64,000 nucleotides of DNA, taken from contig OY755243.1 of NCBI GenBank assembly GCA_963576725.1, positions 75,600,106 through 75,664,105 on the forward strand, written 5' to 3'. This document shows positions 33,401-48,400 of this stretch, piece by piece; within the stretch, counting starts at the first letter, position 1; every line of letters starts with the position of its first letter. This stretch comes from Azorinus chamasolen. Taxonomy: Eukaryota; Mollusca; Bivalvia; Cardiida; Solecurtidae. A program made the translations under genes and the position numbers. Below the pieces are notes generated by a model, which worked only from the letters and a program-made list of their open reading frames with translations, was not told where the DNA came from and ran no database searches.

Positions 33401-36400
33401 TCCTTTTCATCTTGTCAAAGTTAAGGTATTGCAATAGTAACAGTAGGTATCAATGTGGGAATTTGGGTCATGGCCATTGTTGTCACTGTGCAAAACTTTT
33501 GATATTTTGATATTACAATGGCTGTTATCTGGGGTTGAACAATTACTGTATTATGCATGCAATAGACTGCATACCTTACTATTGTTGTTCTTAAATAATT
33601 ATTTGTGTCAATCAGTTTGAATTCTCTTGAGACACAAAATTACTCTGCATCTGAGCTAGATTAAAGCCATTTATCACAGGTGTGCCCTAACACTGTTCAA
33701 AGTTAAACAAAATTTCAGTTTCAAGGTAAAGAAACATAGTGTATGTATAACTTGTTTTTGTTCAGCATATGATAATACAGTCAAACTTGCATGAGCGACC
33801 ACGTGTATTAAGCGACCACTTGTCCTAAGCGACCACTTTCAGGTCCTCCCGTGAAGTTTTGCTCTATATTTAACTTGTACTAAGCGACCTTTGTCTAACG
33901 CGACCAGCGACCGCCAAATACCTGTCCCTGCGATAATTGCTCTGTTTTATTAAGCGACCAATTATATATTGTCGTTGTTGCATCATGACAAGCAATCGCA
34001 TTCACACCTTTATACGGCTGACTGTTCGAGAAACTTACCTGTCTAGCCTAAATTTGACATGTTCTCGACACAAAACATGTACGTGTTACGCTCGGTAAAC
34101 TCCGTTAGTCTCCGTGCTATTAACATTTCTTAGCGAGTAAGGTCGAACAATGTCCAAAGTTAAAGGTTCATTTAGCAAATGATTTCAAACAACCAAGTAT
34201 ATATTTCATAAAACAAGTTTGTTGACAGGATGTAATTGCCTCTGGGCCTGTCAAACCCCTAATCCGATTAAACCTGCTGTGTAAAACAATAAATATGGCT
34301 GTCACTGTTTTCAGAAAATGAAAGGTCGCATGTGGTGTCGCGTGTGATTTATTGGGGTTTTAAATTTCATTTGATTGGTCAAAGAGTGCACACCCTTTTC
34401 TGCATTAGCATATAACCTCCAACCCTACACTGAGTTATGGGTTTAGATTTCTAATGATGTTTGTTTTTCATAATTAAAGTGCAAACTTTGGTGGCTTTGA
34501 CAGTGAAAAAATTCAGTACACACACATCTCAATTATACACACAATTAATTTGTAACAAAAGTTATGCAGTTAAGATTTTACTGGTTCCCTTGCTATTAGG
34601 GCATCATGCGCATGATACGAGCCGGTAATCAGCTGTGTGTATTACATTTATGGCGGCATGTATACGAGTTAATAGTTGTCAGTTTTTCACACGTAAGATT
34701 TGCATTACATAAGGGAAAAGGCCATTGGTTAGAGAGTATAATGAGCTTGGAAAGCATGTTTACAAGCAGCAGAGCAGAGTTTGAAAACAAACAAACCAAA
34801 ATCAGTGATTTCTTTAAGTAATTTGTTTGAAAGAAGTGACTGATTTTTGGTTAATTTCATTCAGAAATAAGACAGGGAAAGTGTTAACGCCTTTATTTGG
34901 TTCCCAGCTGGAAGGAGCTGGGAGTCAATTCAGACATTTAAAATGCTAATTTGGTTAAAGGTAGAGAGACATATGCTGTACATATTTTTGATGAATAAAC
35001 CAAATCAAACAATAAAATGGTATCTCTTTAATCTCAGAAATAACAAAAATGAAATATTTTTATGCTTTATTACATACATCTGCTGGCACATATACATGTA
35101 TATAAATTAACATTGCAAACTGAAAGGAAAACATTTGCATGTTTAAGTACACATGTACATGTTTTCTTTACTACACTTGATGGGGTTTTGTATTAAGAGA
35201 CCATTTTATTAAGAGACCACTTTTTGACCGTCCCTTGGGTGGTCTCTTAATACAAGTTTGACTGTATATGCAAGTGTAAACATGCATATATTTTATGAAA
35301 TACCATCAACCCTTTTCTTCATAGATGCAACTTTTAACACATTTGCAAACACAGTAAATCCAGATCAGATGGCTCCTGTAGGAGCTGTTTGATCAGGGTC
35401 TGCTCTGTTTGCCTATGGAGTTGCATAGATCTGATTCTACAGTTTCTGCAATGGCCAAAAATACCGGTGGCCAAAAAATAAAAATTAAATCAAGTGATAT
35501 TCATAAATGCATTATTTCAGTTTTCTTACAGAAATATTCTTGGCATAAAGGCTTAACCCATTCCCTCATAGGCTATTTTTAGACCCAACCTCTTTGAAAA
35601 AATCTACTGAAAAGGAGCATAATGCATTTGTTAGAGAAAAGGAAACTTTTAGAATTATGTAGTTTTGAAAACCTTGTGATAAATCGGGCATTTGCTCTAT
35701 TGGAGCAAATGCTCTTTTTATCACAATGGTTTCAATGGTTTCAAAAACTGACTTTTACAGAGGTGTCAATATCAGGAAAGGGTTTAAGTGTTACAGATGT
35801 AACAGAAAATAAGCAATTTCATTGCTTTGACGAATAGTATAGAATCAGATTTAAGATATTCTGTAAGCAAACAGAGCAGACTCTGATTAGCCCTATATGT
35901 CAAATAAACATCTTTTCACACTTTTGCAGAGTAGACCCAGATCAGATGGCTCTTGCTTATGACCTGATATAGATCTGTTTTTTAGCTCACCAGAGCACAA
36001 AGTGCTCAGGGTGAGCTTTTGTGATCGCCTGATGTCCGTCGTCCGTCGGCGTGCGTCGTGTGTTGTGCGTCGTGCGTCGTTCGTCGTTCGTCGTCAACAA
36101 TTTGAACCTTTAAAGTTCTTCTCCTCTGAATCTACAGGGGTCTCAGCTTTCATCTTTGGCACATAGCATCATATGTAGGTCCTCTACAAAAGTTATATAA
36201 ATTATACCCCTGGGGTCAAAATTGGCCCTGTCCCAGGGGTTTTCAGTTTTCAATAGAAACATATAGTGAAAACTTTGAACATCATCTCCTCTAAAACTAG
36301 AAGGTCCTCAGCTTTCATATTTGGCACATTGCTTCAACTTCAGGACTTCTACAAAAGTTATATAAATTATGCCCCTAGGGTCAAAATTGGTCCCACCCCA

Positions 36401-39400
36401 GGGATTTCCAGTTTTTAATAGCTGACTGCGTAAACAGCCTATGGGATCACCAGTTATGCATAGGAAAAACTTTAAAAATATTCTTGTCAGAAACTACATG
36501 TCCCAGAGCTTAGATATTTGGTGTATAGATTTACTTAGCATAACTTTATGAGTTTTATAAGTATCATAGTTCTGGGGTTAAAATTGGCCCTGCCCTGTGT
36601 GTATATACTTCTTTACACCAGAAATTACATTCTAAAGGTTTCTCCTTAATATCACTCTTAGCTGAGACCAGTCAGTGGGATTTCTTATATAATCACCCTT
36701 AGCCTGATCGGTAGAGTAGAAATTGTGTTTAGACAAATAACACACACTCATTTAAGATTGAGAAAACTGTGGATAATTCTCAAAATGCAGAATACTTTTA
36801 AAGCTTTTTTTTCATACCTATGCCCTGCATTAAGCTACCAGCTATCAATATAGAGCATATCTGTTGTGAATTTCAGCTTAACTCTTTGCATGCTGGGTAA
36901 TTTTGTCACCTGCTAAATTGTTGTCTGCAGCATATTCACAAGTTATCCTAACTACACACTTTCTTTCTGAGTTTTTCAGAAGTTCAGTCTCATTGACAAA
37001 CAGTTCGGATATCAGATCAGGCACCACATTATGTTGGCCCTGATCTGGATCCAAACTGTTTGCATAGGTCATTAGTGGTGGGAGAATCCCACTGCACACT
37101 TTCTTTCTAAGTTTTTCAGAAGTTCTGTCTCATTGACAATCAGTTTGGATATCAGATCAGGCACCACATTATGTTGGCCCTGATCTGGATCCAAACTGTT
37201 TGCATAGGTCATTAGTGGCGGGAGAATCCCACTACACACAGAAGTTCAGTCTCATTTACAAACAATTTGGATATCAGATCAGGCCCCACATTATGTGGGG
37301 CCTGATCTGGATCCAAACTGTTTGCATAGGTCATTAGTGGTGGGAGAATCCGCCTCTAGCATCCAAAGAATACAAGTTCCAGTGGACTAATGCTCTATCC
37401 ATTCTTTCACTACATTCTTTTAGCATCATGTTCAGGTCCTCTACAAAAGTTATATAAATTGTGTCCCTGGGGTCAAAATTGGCACCGCCCCTGGGGTGTT
37501 AAGTTTTCAATAGAAACATATAGTGAAAACTTTGAAAATCTTCTCCTCTTATTGTCTGGTGAGCGATGTCAGGGCCATTCTGGCCCTCTTGTTTACTGTT
37601 TCTGTAAAAGCAAAAAGTCCCTTGGAAATTGTACATTATAAAATTTCAGCTAATAAATGTGTCATTGTTTATTACAGGAATGCTGAACAGGTATTATATC
37701 AATGGGCTCCTGTAGTTGTATTTGGTCTTAAGTGTTTGCTTAATGAAATAATAAAGATTTGATTCTAAAGTTTCTGTCATAGCCAAACAATTCTTTGTTC
37801 AGTGTTCACTGGACATTATAACAATTAATTTGAATATTCACACAGTGAAAGGTTAATTACAAGCATTCTATTTCGTATCCTGCAATATTTCTGTAATTCA
37901 GAACTGAAGAATTTGGAAGATGAGGAGGCGGCGGCTGTTATGGAGGAGAAGGAAGCCCTCAAGCTTCAAAGACAGATGGCTGAGCAGCTAGATGACCAGG
38001 ACTTTGGGCTTGACATATTCAAGGTGAGTACTATATTTATTAACCCTTTACCTGATTGAGACACCTTTTCAGGACTTTGCAAAGAGAGTAATTCCAGATC
38101 ATACAGCTCCTGTAGAATCTGCTCTGTTTGCTTATAGACCTACATAAATCTATTCTACAGTTTCTGCCATGACCAAAACATTCTTTTAAGCTAATTTATT
38201 TTCATACATACATTATTTCTTACAGGTTACTTGTCTTTTGAATCCTTTAAATCATGAATATTCATATAAGTAATTAGTGACATTATGAATATTTATTAGA
38301 TTATATTTAGCTCGTCTGTTTTCGAAGTAAAAAGTCGAGCTATTGTGGTCACTGGGTCGTAGGCGTTGTAGTAGTTGTAGGCGGCATGCAAAAACTTTAA
38401 TGTAACTGATTAATCAAAAGTATAAGAGGTATCAACATCAGACTTCATAGCTTGGTAGATCTCTTTGAGGAGAAGTGTATGCAGTGGACTAGCACCAAAT
38501 CAGTCCAGCGTTGGCGACGCAGGTGGCTCTTGTTTTCAAATTGCATTTGAACACAGGAAAATTTAGTCATGGCAGAAAATGTAGAATCAGATCTATATCA
38601 TTTCATGAGCTAACAGTGCAGTCCCTGATGAGAAGACTTCTACAGGAGTTGTCTGATCTGGGTCTACTCTAATTGCAAAGGTGCCAATAGGTGTCTCTTT
38701 GGAGTAAAGGGCAAATGTGTTCAAAAGACGCTATAAAACTTACAGCAGTTTTGTGTTTATATGTATTTGTTATTTGAATTTTCATGTATAGAATTGTTTT
38801 TAGTTTTATGCTTTTATTTCAGCCATCAGAGACAACAACAACAACAACACCCAAAGAATCTATGGACAAGGAAGAGAAGATCGTCAAGGATTTGTCCAAA
38901 CTCAGTAAAAGAGAGAAGCTGAAGGTAAATGTGTGCATATAACTGAAATACCATACTTTGGGAATAATTGGTGTCGTGATATTCTCGCCACTTTGCTTCA
39001 AAATGCCCGTGTTTTATTTTGGTCAGTTTAATTTTCGCCATTCCGGGCTTAAAGGAGCAAATGATAAACACAGAAAGTAGACAAGATTCTTCTACCTTTG
39101 GTTAATTTCAAGTATTCAAGTTGTTATTGTTAAAACGGAAATACTAGAAGTAGGAAATGCTATTTCCGGTCATGTCTAATTCCAGGGATAAAACGGTGAG
39201 TATAAGGTATATCATCTAAGCGTAAATAATTTGTTTGTTTCCGTGTGTGTAAATGATTGAATTGCACACTAACTATACAAGAAAGCAGTGATTAAACGCT
39301 CAAGCAATACCACTGTAATCGCTGTTTGTGTATCTGCCACGAATTACAGTAGTGTCTCGTGTAGGTGTTAATCTGTGTGTGTACAATGGATCAATTACAT

Positions 39401-42400
39401 ATCGGCGAGAAAATGTTATTTGTTTGTCACGGATATATTTTGGGGTGTTAAATTTTCGCCCTTTCATACCTGGTGGCTTAATAGGCCAGTTATTAACTAC
39501 GGCCAATTATTCCCAAAGTACTGTATTCAGTGATTTTCTGTTATTCTAGTATGTACACAAACATGTCTTAAGCGTCCATTATAAAGAATACTATATCTGT
39601 TTTTTCGTAGCAGGTGATAAAGACCTGACATACAAATCTCTAATAAAAATGATGTAAATATGTTAATTTTACTTTATTTACAGCTATTGAAAAAGGAGTC
39701 TCCAGAACTGATCACTTTGATTGATGACTTTAAAGTAAAGGTAAATTCTCAAACCTTTTACCTCTTGAATACGAATTTAAATATTAACCCTTTACTCCAT
39801 ATATATGCCTTTTTATGTCTATGCAAACAGAGTAGACCCAGATCAGACGGCTCCTGTAGGAGCTGCCTGATCAGAATCTCCTCTGGGTTTTTTTTTCAAA
39901 TTATAATACAGTAAAGACTTGATTATACTAATATATCATTATTGATCTTTAAGCCATTTGGCAGCTTAATGCAGGATGAAAGTCATGAGCTTTCTGCATG
40001 ACTTCCACTCTGCATGAAGCAACCACCTGCCAAAAAATGTCGAAATTCCTCTGTTCTGCTATTTAGAACGATCGAGGTTTTACTGTAGATATGACTCTCT
40101 AGTTTCAACCTTTACAAAAACTCTTGTGTTCATATGCTATTATAATTATTAATCTGATTTATATTCATGATGTAATCAGAGCTGCAGATAAAGGTGCATA
40201 CCCAAATACCCAAATTGTCATTTCTCCACCAAACCCTATATACTGTGACCACTCTTTAGAATCGTCTCTTCGAGACGATTCTAAAGAGTGGTCACAGTAT
40301 AGGGTTTGGTGGAGAAATAAAGGAGCTGTTCATGAAAATGTTTAAATTCAAGCATCTTATCTGGAGCGCTATGTAATTATTTCTTACATGAATATTCATG
40401 GAGTAATGGGTTGATAACATCATGAAGGTTTATTAAATTTTTATTGTTGTATATGATCACAGTATGTTGAAGCTTTAGCTGTAGAGGCAGGCCAATATAA
40501 TTCCACAAGCAAACAGAGCAGGCCCTCATCTGGATCCAAACAACTTGCATATGTCATAAATTTGCTGCTAGCATGTGAAGCGTGAAGAGAACACTTTTTG
40601 CTTAACCCTTTCCCCTCATATAAATGCCTTTTAATGAATTTCCTAACAGAATAGACCCGGATAAGATGACTCCTATAGGAGCTGTCTGATCAGGGTCTGC
40701 TCTGTTTGCTTTTGACATGATATAGACCTGATTCTACAGTTTTTGTCAAAGGAAAAGACTTAAAAAGTTTACATTTGTAAAATTCAGCTAATAAATAATC
40801 ATTATTTCTTACATGAGAACAGGGAATGGGTTATGGAATTTGCTTAGCATATGAGAATTTTGTCATTTTGAAATCTGAAGTGAGTGCAAATTCTGTTCAT
40901 AAGTTTTCATTATCAAGGCTATTGTAGTATGTCACCTTAGTACACAAGGAAAATGTTGATGTATTGTTTGTTTAAGATGACTGAGGTGCAGGAGAAGCTG
41001 TGTCCACTGAGAGAGTTAATAAAGGAAAAGAAGTTTACGGGAAAGGCTGCTGATTATGTACACACAAAGTTCAAGCTGAATTTAAAGTAAGATATCTAGT
41101 TTGCAGAGCATTCAGAGTTATCATTAATTTAACCTTTTAACCCATTCCCTCAAATGCTATTTTTAGATCCAACCTCTTTGAATAAATCTACCAAAAAGGA
41201 GCATTTACTAGAGAAAATGAAACTTTTTGAATTGTGTCGTTTTGAAACCATTGTGATAAACAGAGCATTTGCTCCTATGGAGCAAATACTCTATTTACCA
41301 CAATGGTTTCAAAAAGTGACTTTTAAAGAAGTTTCAATTATCAATATGTGAAAATTCATGTAAGAAATAAAGACATCGTGACATTTTATAATGTAATATG
41401 AACACAGGAATGTTTGGCCATTGCAGAAAACTGTAGAATCAGAACTGTATTATTCCTTAACCTTACAGAGTTGACCCTGATCTGAGAAGTGCCTACACAA
41501 TCTTGGTCTACTCTGTTTGCAAAGGCATTAAAATGTGTATATCCGGAGTAAAGGGTTAGGGACTGTAATACCTAAACATGGTATTTGATCTTTAATAGGA
41601 ATAATTATATTTGTAGTGTTCATTTATCGATGCTGTAGCCTTTCAAGCTCAAGTCGCTGTCACTGAACACATTAGTGTTACTGGTACATTGTACAAGGAT
41701 GTATAGCTCGGTAAATCGTGAAGTCTATTCTCGCTGAAATTAAAGGAGAGCGATAACCCGTGCATATGTAAACCATACAAGTGAGTACATGCATAGTTGC
41801 TTACCAGGACACGTACAGCTCTAATAATTGTTACTTTAGTCAGAAACCTCTAAGAAAGGTTAAACCTTTATGCCATGAATATTCATGTATTAAAGAAAAA
41901 ATGACATCATGAATATTAATTGGATAATATGTTATGATAGCACAAGGACACAGGAATAGTTGGTCATGGTAGAAATAGTAGAATCATATCTATATTATGT
42001 TTTTGGCAAACAGCAGACCCTGGTCAGACGACTCCTCTAGGAGTCATCTGATCTGGGTCTACTCTGTTTGCAAAAGCATAGAAAGGTGTAGTTATGGAGT
42101 AAAGGATTAATATATATGATATACAGTAGAACCTGTCCTCAGCGGTCATTCATTTAATGAACATAGGAGTCTTGAAAAACAGGTGGTTGCTTAACCATTT
42201 CCTCCATAAATACGCCTTTCTATGCCTCTGTAAAAGTCAATTTTTGAAACCATTGTGATAAATAGAGCAAATGCTCTATTTATCACAATGATTTCAAAAC
42301 TACACAATTCTAACATTTTCCCTTTCTCTAGTAAATTCTCCTCTTCGGTAGCTTAATTCAAAGAGGTTAGGTCTAAAAATAGCCTATGAGGGAATGGGCA

Positions 42401-45400
42401 AACATAAAGCTTTCTGCATTACTTTTGACCTGCATTAAGCTACCACTTGCCTTACAGACCCATAATTAGACCTGTTTTAATGACTTCTTAAGACAGATTT
42501 CAATTGTATCATCTTTCAACTGATATAAATGTATTGTGCATGCAAATCTATTATGCATGAAATTGTAACATGAAAATACTGGTTAATATCTGATTTGCTG
42601 ATTCTATTCTGCAGTTACTGTATCAACATACTGTTTTATCTGATGCTGAAGGCCAAACAGTCCCCAGTTCACAATCACCCAGTCATCAAAAGGCTTCTTC
42701 AGTATCGAAATGTAAGTATCACCAATGTCTTCTTATTCATGCCCACATACTTGCTCTGGGCATTTTTCATTCTCCTGTCCTCCTGAATACTGGTTTTATG
42801 CCCCCAAAGGGAGGCATATAGTAATCGAACTGTCCGTCCAGTCTGCCTGTCAGTCAGTCTGTCTCTCCCACATCTTGTCCGCTCTGTAACTCCAACATAC
42901 TTGAGTGAATTTCAAATAACCTGGTACAAATGTTTACCACCTTGAGACGATGTGTCACGAAAAAGAACAAGGTTCCTGTCTCAAAGGTCAAGCGAGAAGG
43001 AAAAAACAAGCAGCTGTCGTAACTCCGGCAATCAAGTTGTCATTGTCATTTGTAGTTGTGTCTTGTCCGGTAACTTTAACATCGGCTATTCTTTATTATT
43101 CATGCAAATCTTATGAAATTTCACACACTTGTTCACCATCACAAGGGTTACAACTGAACAGATGAGTGTTGGCACCAGCATGCAGTGCTGCTGGTTTCTA
43201 TTAAGTGCTCCTTTATAGTAGATTTATTCAAAGAGGCTGGGTCTTAATATAGCCGATGAGGGAATGGGTTAATGCATGAGCAGAGGTTGTCGGTTTCAGA
43301 TGATGAAGCAGCTGGAGCCACTAGACGAGCAGATACATGATGAGACCGAGGATATCCTGGCGAGACTGAAGAAGGGAGAAGAGGTGGAGTTCACACAGGA
43401 GTCAGAGGCTCCAAGAACTTTTGTGAGGTAAGGAGATAGTTGATTACATACGAGATAAGCATTATGGATGATTAGGAATTTGAATTCAATGGATGACCTG
43501 GAAACTGGAATTTGGAGCAGTATATTTCCCTCGTATAAATGCTTTTAAGCATTTGCAACCATGGTAGACCCGTCTGATTAGGGTCTGCTTTGTTTGTTTG
43601 TGGAAAAATATAGATCAGGTTCAACAGTTTCTGAAATGGTCAAAAATTCCCTTGTTGATTGGCCATTATTAGCTTGTCTATTTCGAAGAAAAGTCGAGCT
43701 ATTGTGATCCCTGGGTCATAGTTGTAGTTTTCGGCGGCATGCAAAAACCTTAATGTAGCTCATTATCTAAAAAGTATAAGAGGTATCAACATGAAACTTT
43801 ATAGGTTGGTAGATCTCATTAAGGAGAAGGCCCCAACATAAGAACCATAACTCTTGATTTCAAACTTTTGGAGTTATTACCCTTTATTTTTTTCTAAAAG
43901 TTTAAATTTAGCTGGACAGGCACCAAATCAGACAAGCTTTGGCACTGCAGGAGACTCTTGTTAAAACTAGTTAACAAATACTCATGATGTCAGTATTACT
44001 TAAATTAGTATCCATCAGGGAAAGGGTTACAACGGGCCCCTGTGTTGTTCACCGTCTTGGATTATAATTCTTTTATCAGAGCTCCAGATAAGATGCGTAC
44101 ATTTAAACATTTTCAAGAATAGCTCCTTAATTTCTCCACCAAAACCTATACTGTGACCACTCTTTAGAATCGTTTCTTCGAGGGGATTCTAAAGAGTGGT
44201 CACAATATAGGGCTCCTGATCAGATGGATCCTACTGGAGCTGTCTAATCTGGATCTCCTCTGTTTGCAAAGGTGTATTTATTGAGAAATGGGTTAATCAG
44301 TAGGTGGTGACCTAAAACAAGATTTGCTGTATCTTGTGATTTTTTTTTGATTTTTAGAAGAAAGAGGGAGTTGAAGAGGAAGACGACAGTGAAGGACAAG
44401 ACTGCACAAGCTGACAGTGATTCAGATGGAGGGGAGTCAGATGATATGTATGAAGACTTTGGAAAACCCAGCAAAGTACCAGTAAGCTGTCAGATTGTAC
44501 AATATGAGTACATTTACTTTCCTCTGATTTATAAAGCTTTTAACCTTTTACAAACAGAGTAGACCCAGATAAGACGGCTCCTGTAGGAGGCGTCTGATCA
44601 GGGTCTGCCCTGTTTACTTATGATGTAGTATAGATCTGATTCTACAGTTTCTACCATGGCCAAAAATTACTGTCACAAAAAATAATCTAGTTAACATTCA
44701 TGATGCCATTATTCATGATATGAATAGGTATTCATTCAACTGATACATTTTTATTGTAGTAGATGTCAGCATTTAACTTAAATACAGAGAATGAAAGTAT
44801 TGAGCACAGAGCTGGGTTAAATTTTCATCACCTCAATCACAGATCATGATAATTTTGATGGTTACATGTTTTTGTCTATTGTAATTACAATAACCCATTA
44901 CTCCATGATTATTAATGTAAGAAATAATGACATCATGAATATTAATTAGATTAATTGTTAAAAACTGCTCATGGACACATGGAAACAGTCTGGATTGAGT
45001 GCACATGGACACATGGAATGATGGCCATGGCAGAAACTGTAGAATTATGTCTATACTATGGCATAAGCAAACAGAGCAGATTCTGGTCAGACGGCTCCTA
45101 TAGGAGCCCTTTGCAAACAGTGTAGACCCTGATTAGAGGGCTCCTCTAGGAGCCCTCTCATCAGGGTCTACACTGTTTGCAAGGGGATACCTCTCATCAG
45201 TACATGTATTAAGAAATGAATGACGTGCTTCCGGTGTTCATGAGGTTATGCAACGCATAGCTTTACGAGCAAAGTTAGTGAAGCCCGAAGGGCTTCACGT
45301 GAATCTTTGCTCGTATAGCTATGCGTTGCATAACCCATGAACACCGGGAGCACGCCATTTATTTCTTATATTTATATTCCATTGTATTTCTTATATTTAA

Positions 45401-48400
45401 GAAATGAATGACGTGCTTCCGGTGTTCATGAGGTTATGCAAATTTCTTTTTAGAATAAGGTTATATAAGGACGTTGCAGGGCGAATGTAAATATTCTGCA
45501 TTGTTTGTCATGTTACACTTTTAAAACAAATTGCCTGAATATTCAAGGTGAACTTGAACCTTTTTGAATTTTGAAATCGTCCATTAAAAATCAGCATTGA
45601 AAGGGTTACCCCTTTCCTTCGTATAAATACCTTTTCAAGCCAGTGCAAACAGAGTAGATCCACATCAGCCATCTGATCAGGGTTTGCTCTGTTTGCTTAT
45701 GAAATTTTGATAGATCAATACCAATCTACCAATACCAAAACATCATGTGTAGTACATTCGCCAGTATGAATGAATTTTAATAAATATTCATGATGTCATT
45801 ATTTCTTATATGAATATGTAACAAGGAAAAGATTAACTCATTCCCTCCTAGACTATATTTAGACCCAACCTCTTTGAATAAATCTACCAAAAAGGAACAT
45901 TTACTTGAGAAAAGGAAATTTTTTAGAATTGTGTAGTTTGAAACCATTGTGTTAATAGAGCATTTGCTCCTATGGAGCAAATGTTCTATTTATCACAATG
46001 GTTTTAAAATGTGACTTTATAGAGGCGCCAAAATGCGTCACTAGGAGGGAATGTGTTAAGCTATTATACAGCTTGCAATATTGATGTGTATTTGACTTCT
46101 CTACAGAAGGAAGCTGACTCAAGGTTTGAGACAAGAGCTGAGGAGGCTGCTCTAGAGTACTATGCTATGATGAAGAAGAAGGGGAAGGCAGACAGTGAAG
46201 AATCTGAACAGGAAGAAAGGTAGGAACATGTTATTTCAGGGATCACGATTGTTAGAATTAAGTGAACTGTATTATTTTGCTGATAAAATATTTAAGTCAG
46301 CTCAATATTTTATTTTTGAATTTTCTTCTTTTTTGTTTAACCGTTTACTCCATGGCTATTCATGTAATAAATAATAACTTCATAAATGTTATTAAATAGA
46401 TTCATTTTAATAATGGCTTTTGGACACAGGAAATTTTGGCTATGACAGAAACTGCAGAATCAAATCTATATATTTCATAAGCAAACAGAGCAGACTTATT
46501 GGAGCCATCTGATCTGGGTCTTCTCTGTTTGCAAAGGCATAGCATATTTATGGAGTAAAGGGTTAAACCAATGCCTCCATATAGGAATCACATTTTCAAC
46601 ATTTTTGATGTAACGCGATAACTCAAACAGTACTTCATTTATATTAGTTTCATATTAAGGGCATATGCTTAGTATCATCAGAGGAAGATGCCTGTAGTTT
46701 TTGGGTTGAATCAGATCACTATGTCTAGAGTTATCTGCCCTTGATTACCGGGCCCTCTCTGATTGAGTCAGTTTTCTAGTTTCATTAACAGTAAAGTACT
46801 GCAGTCAAATATTGGGTAAAAGATAATCCTTGTTCTGCTATAAAGGTACGCTCTATCTGGATGGCATTTGCTAACAGTTTGGATCTAGGTATGATGTGGA
46901 GTATTTTTGAGTATCTCATCTCATCTCATTCAGCAATTTCTCAAATCTTGTATGAATCAGAAGTAAAGGAACAATTGCAGGATATGGGTTAATTACATGG
47001 ATTGCAGTTTTGTTTACTATGTCAAGGTTAATGCATTATGTAATTAACCGTTTACTCCATAAGTATGCCTTTCTATGCCTTTGCAAACAGAGTAGACCCA
47101 GATCAGACAGCTCCTATAGGAGCTGTTTGCTTATGCCATAATATGGATATGATTCTACAGTTTCTGCCATGACCAAACTTTCTTTTGTCCATGTGCTATT
47201 AATCTAATTAATATTAATGATGTCATTATTTATTGCATGAATATTCACAGAGTAAAGGGTTAATATTTGTTTGACACTCAATAATTTTCATTAACAAGAA
47301 AGTAGTGCAGACAGATGTTGGTTAATTCTGAGTTTCACTCAGCATTTTCTCAAAGCTTAATTGAATCACAGAAGTAAATATTGCAGGATATGGGTTAACC
47401 CTTTCCTCCATGAATATTCAATGTGAGAAATAATGACATGAATATCAATTATCATGATTTTATAATGGCACATGGACATAGGAATCTTTGGCCATAGCAA
47501 AAACTCTAGAATCATATCTATATTATTTCATAAACAAACAAAGCAGAACCTATAGGAGCCATCTGATCTGGGTCTACTCTTTGCAAAGGCGTATTTTCGG
47601 AGTAAAGGGTTAATTGCAGTTTGGGTTGCTATGTGTAGGTTAACCGTTTATTCCATAAATACAACATCACAAACAGAGTAGACCCAGATCAGACAGCTTT
47701 TGCAGGAGCCGTCTGACCAGGATCTGCTCTGTTTGCTTATGCCATAATATAGGTACGATTCTACAGTTTCTGCCATGGCCAAAAATGTTTGTGTCCATGT
47801 GCTATTATAACAATTAATCTAATTAATACACATGATGTCCTTATTTCTTACATGAACATTCATGGAGTAAAGGGTTAAGGCATTAGGTAATTGATAAAAT
47901 GAATAAAGATTCAGCTGCTTAGTCTTTTTGTTTTCTTTAGCAATGAAGAAGATGGAGAATCCAAAGTTCCTGCAATGGAATTTGACTATGGAGAGGAAGA
48001 AGGAGATGGTAAACGGGCCATCACTTACCAGGTATTGGACTCCCAGAGAACTACAATAGAACTGTCTTAAAACCCTTTCTCTCATAGTAATGCTTTTTAA
48101 CCGTTTTCTTCATAAATACCACCTTTTTACAACTTTGCAAACAAAGTAAACCCAGATCAGATGGCTCCTGTAGGAGACATCTGATCAGGGTCTGCTCTGT
48201 TTGGTTAACACATTCCCTCCTTGTGACACATTTTGGCACCTCTGTCAAAGTCACATTTTGAAACCATTATGATAAATAGAGCATTTGCTCCATAGGAGCA
48301 AATACTCTATCACAATGGTTTCCAAACTACACAATTCCCAAATTTTCCTTTTCTCTAGTAAATGCCTCTTTTCATAGATTTATTCAAAGAGGTTGGGTCT

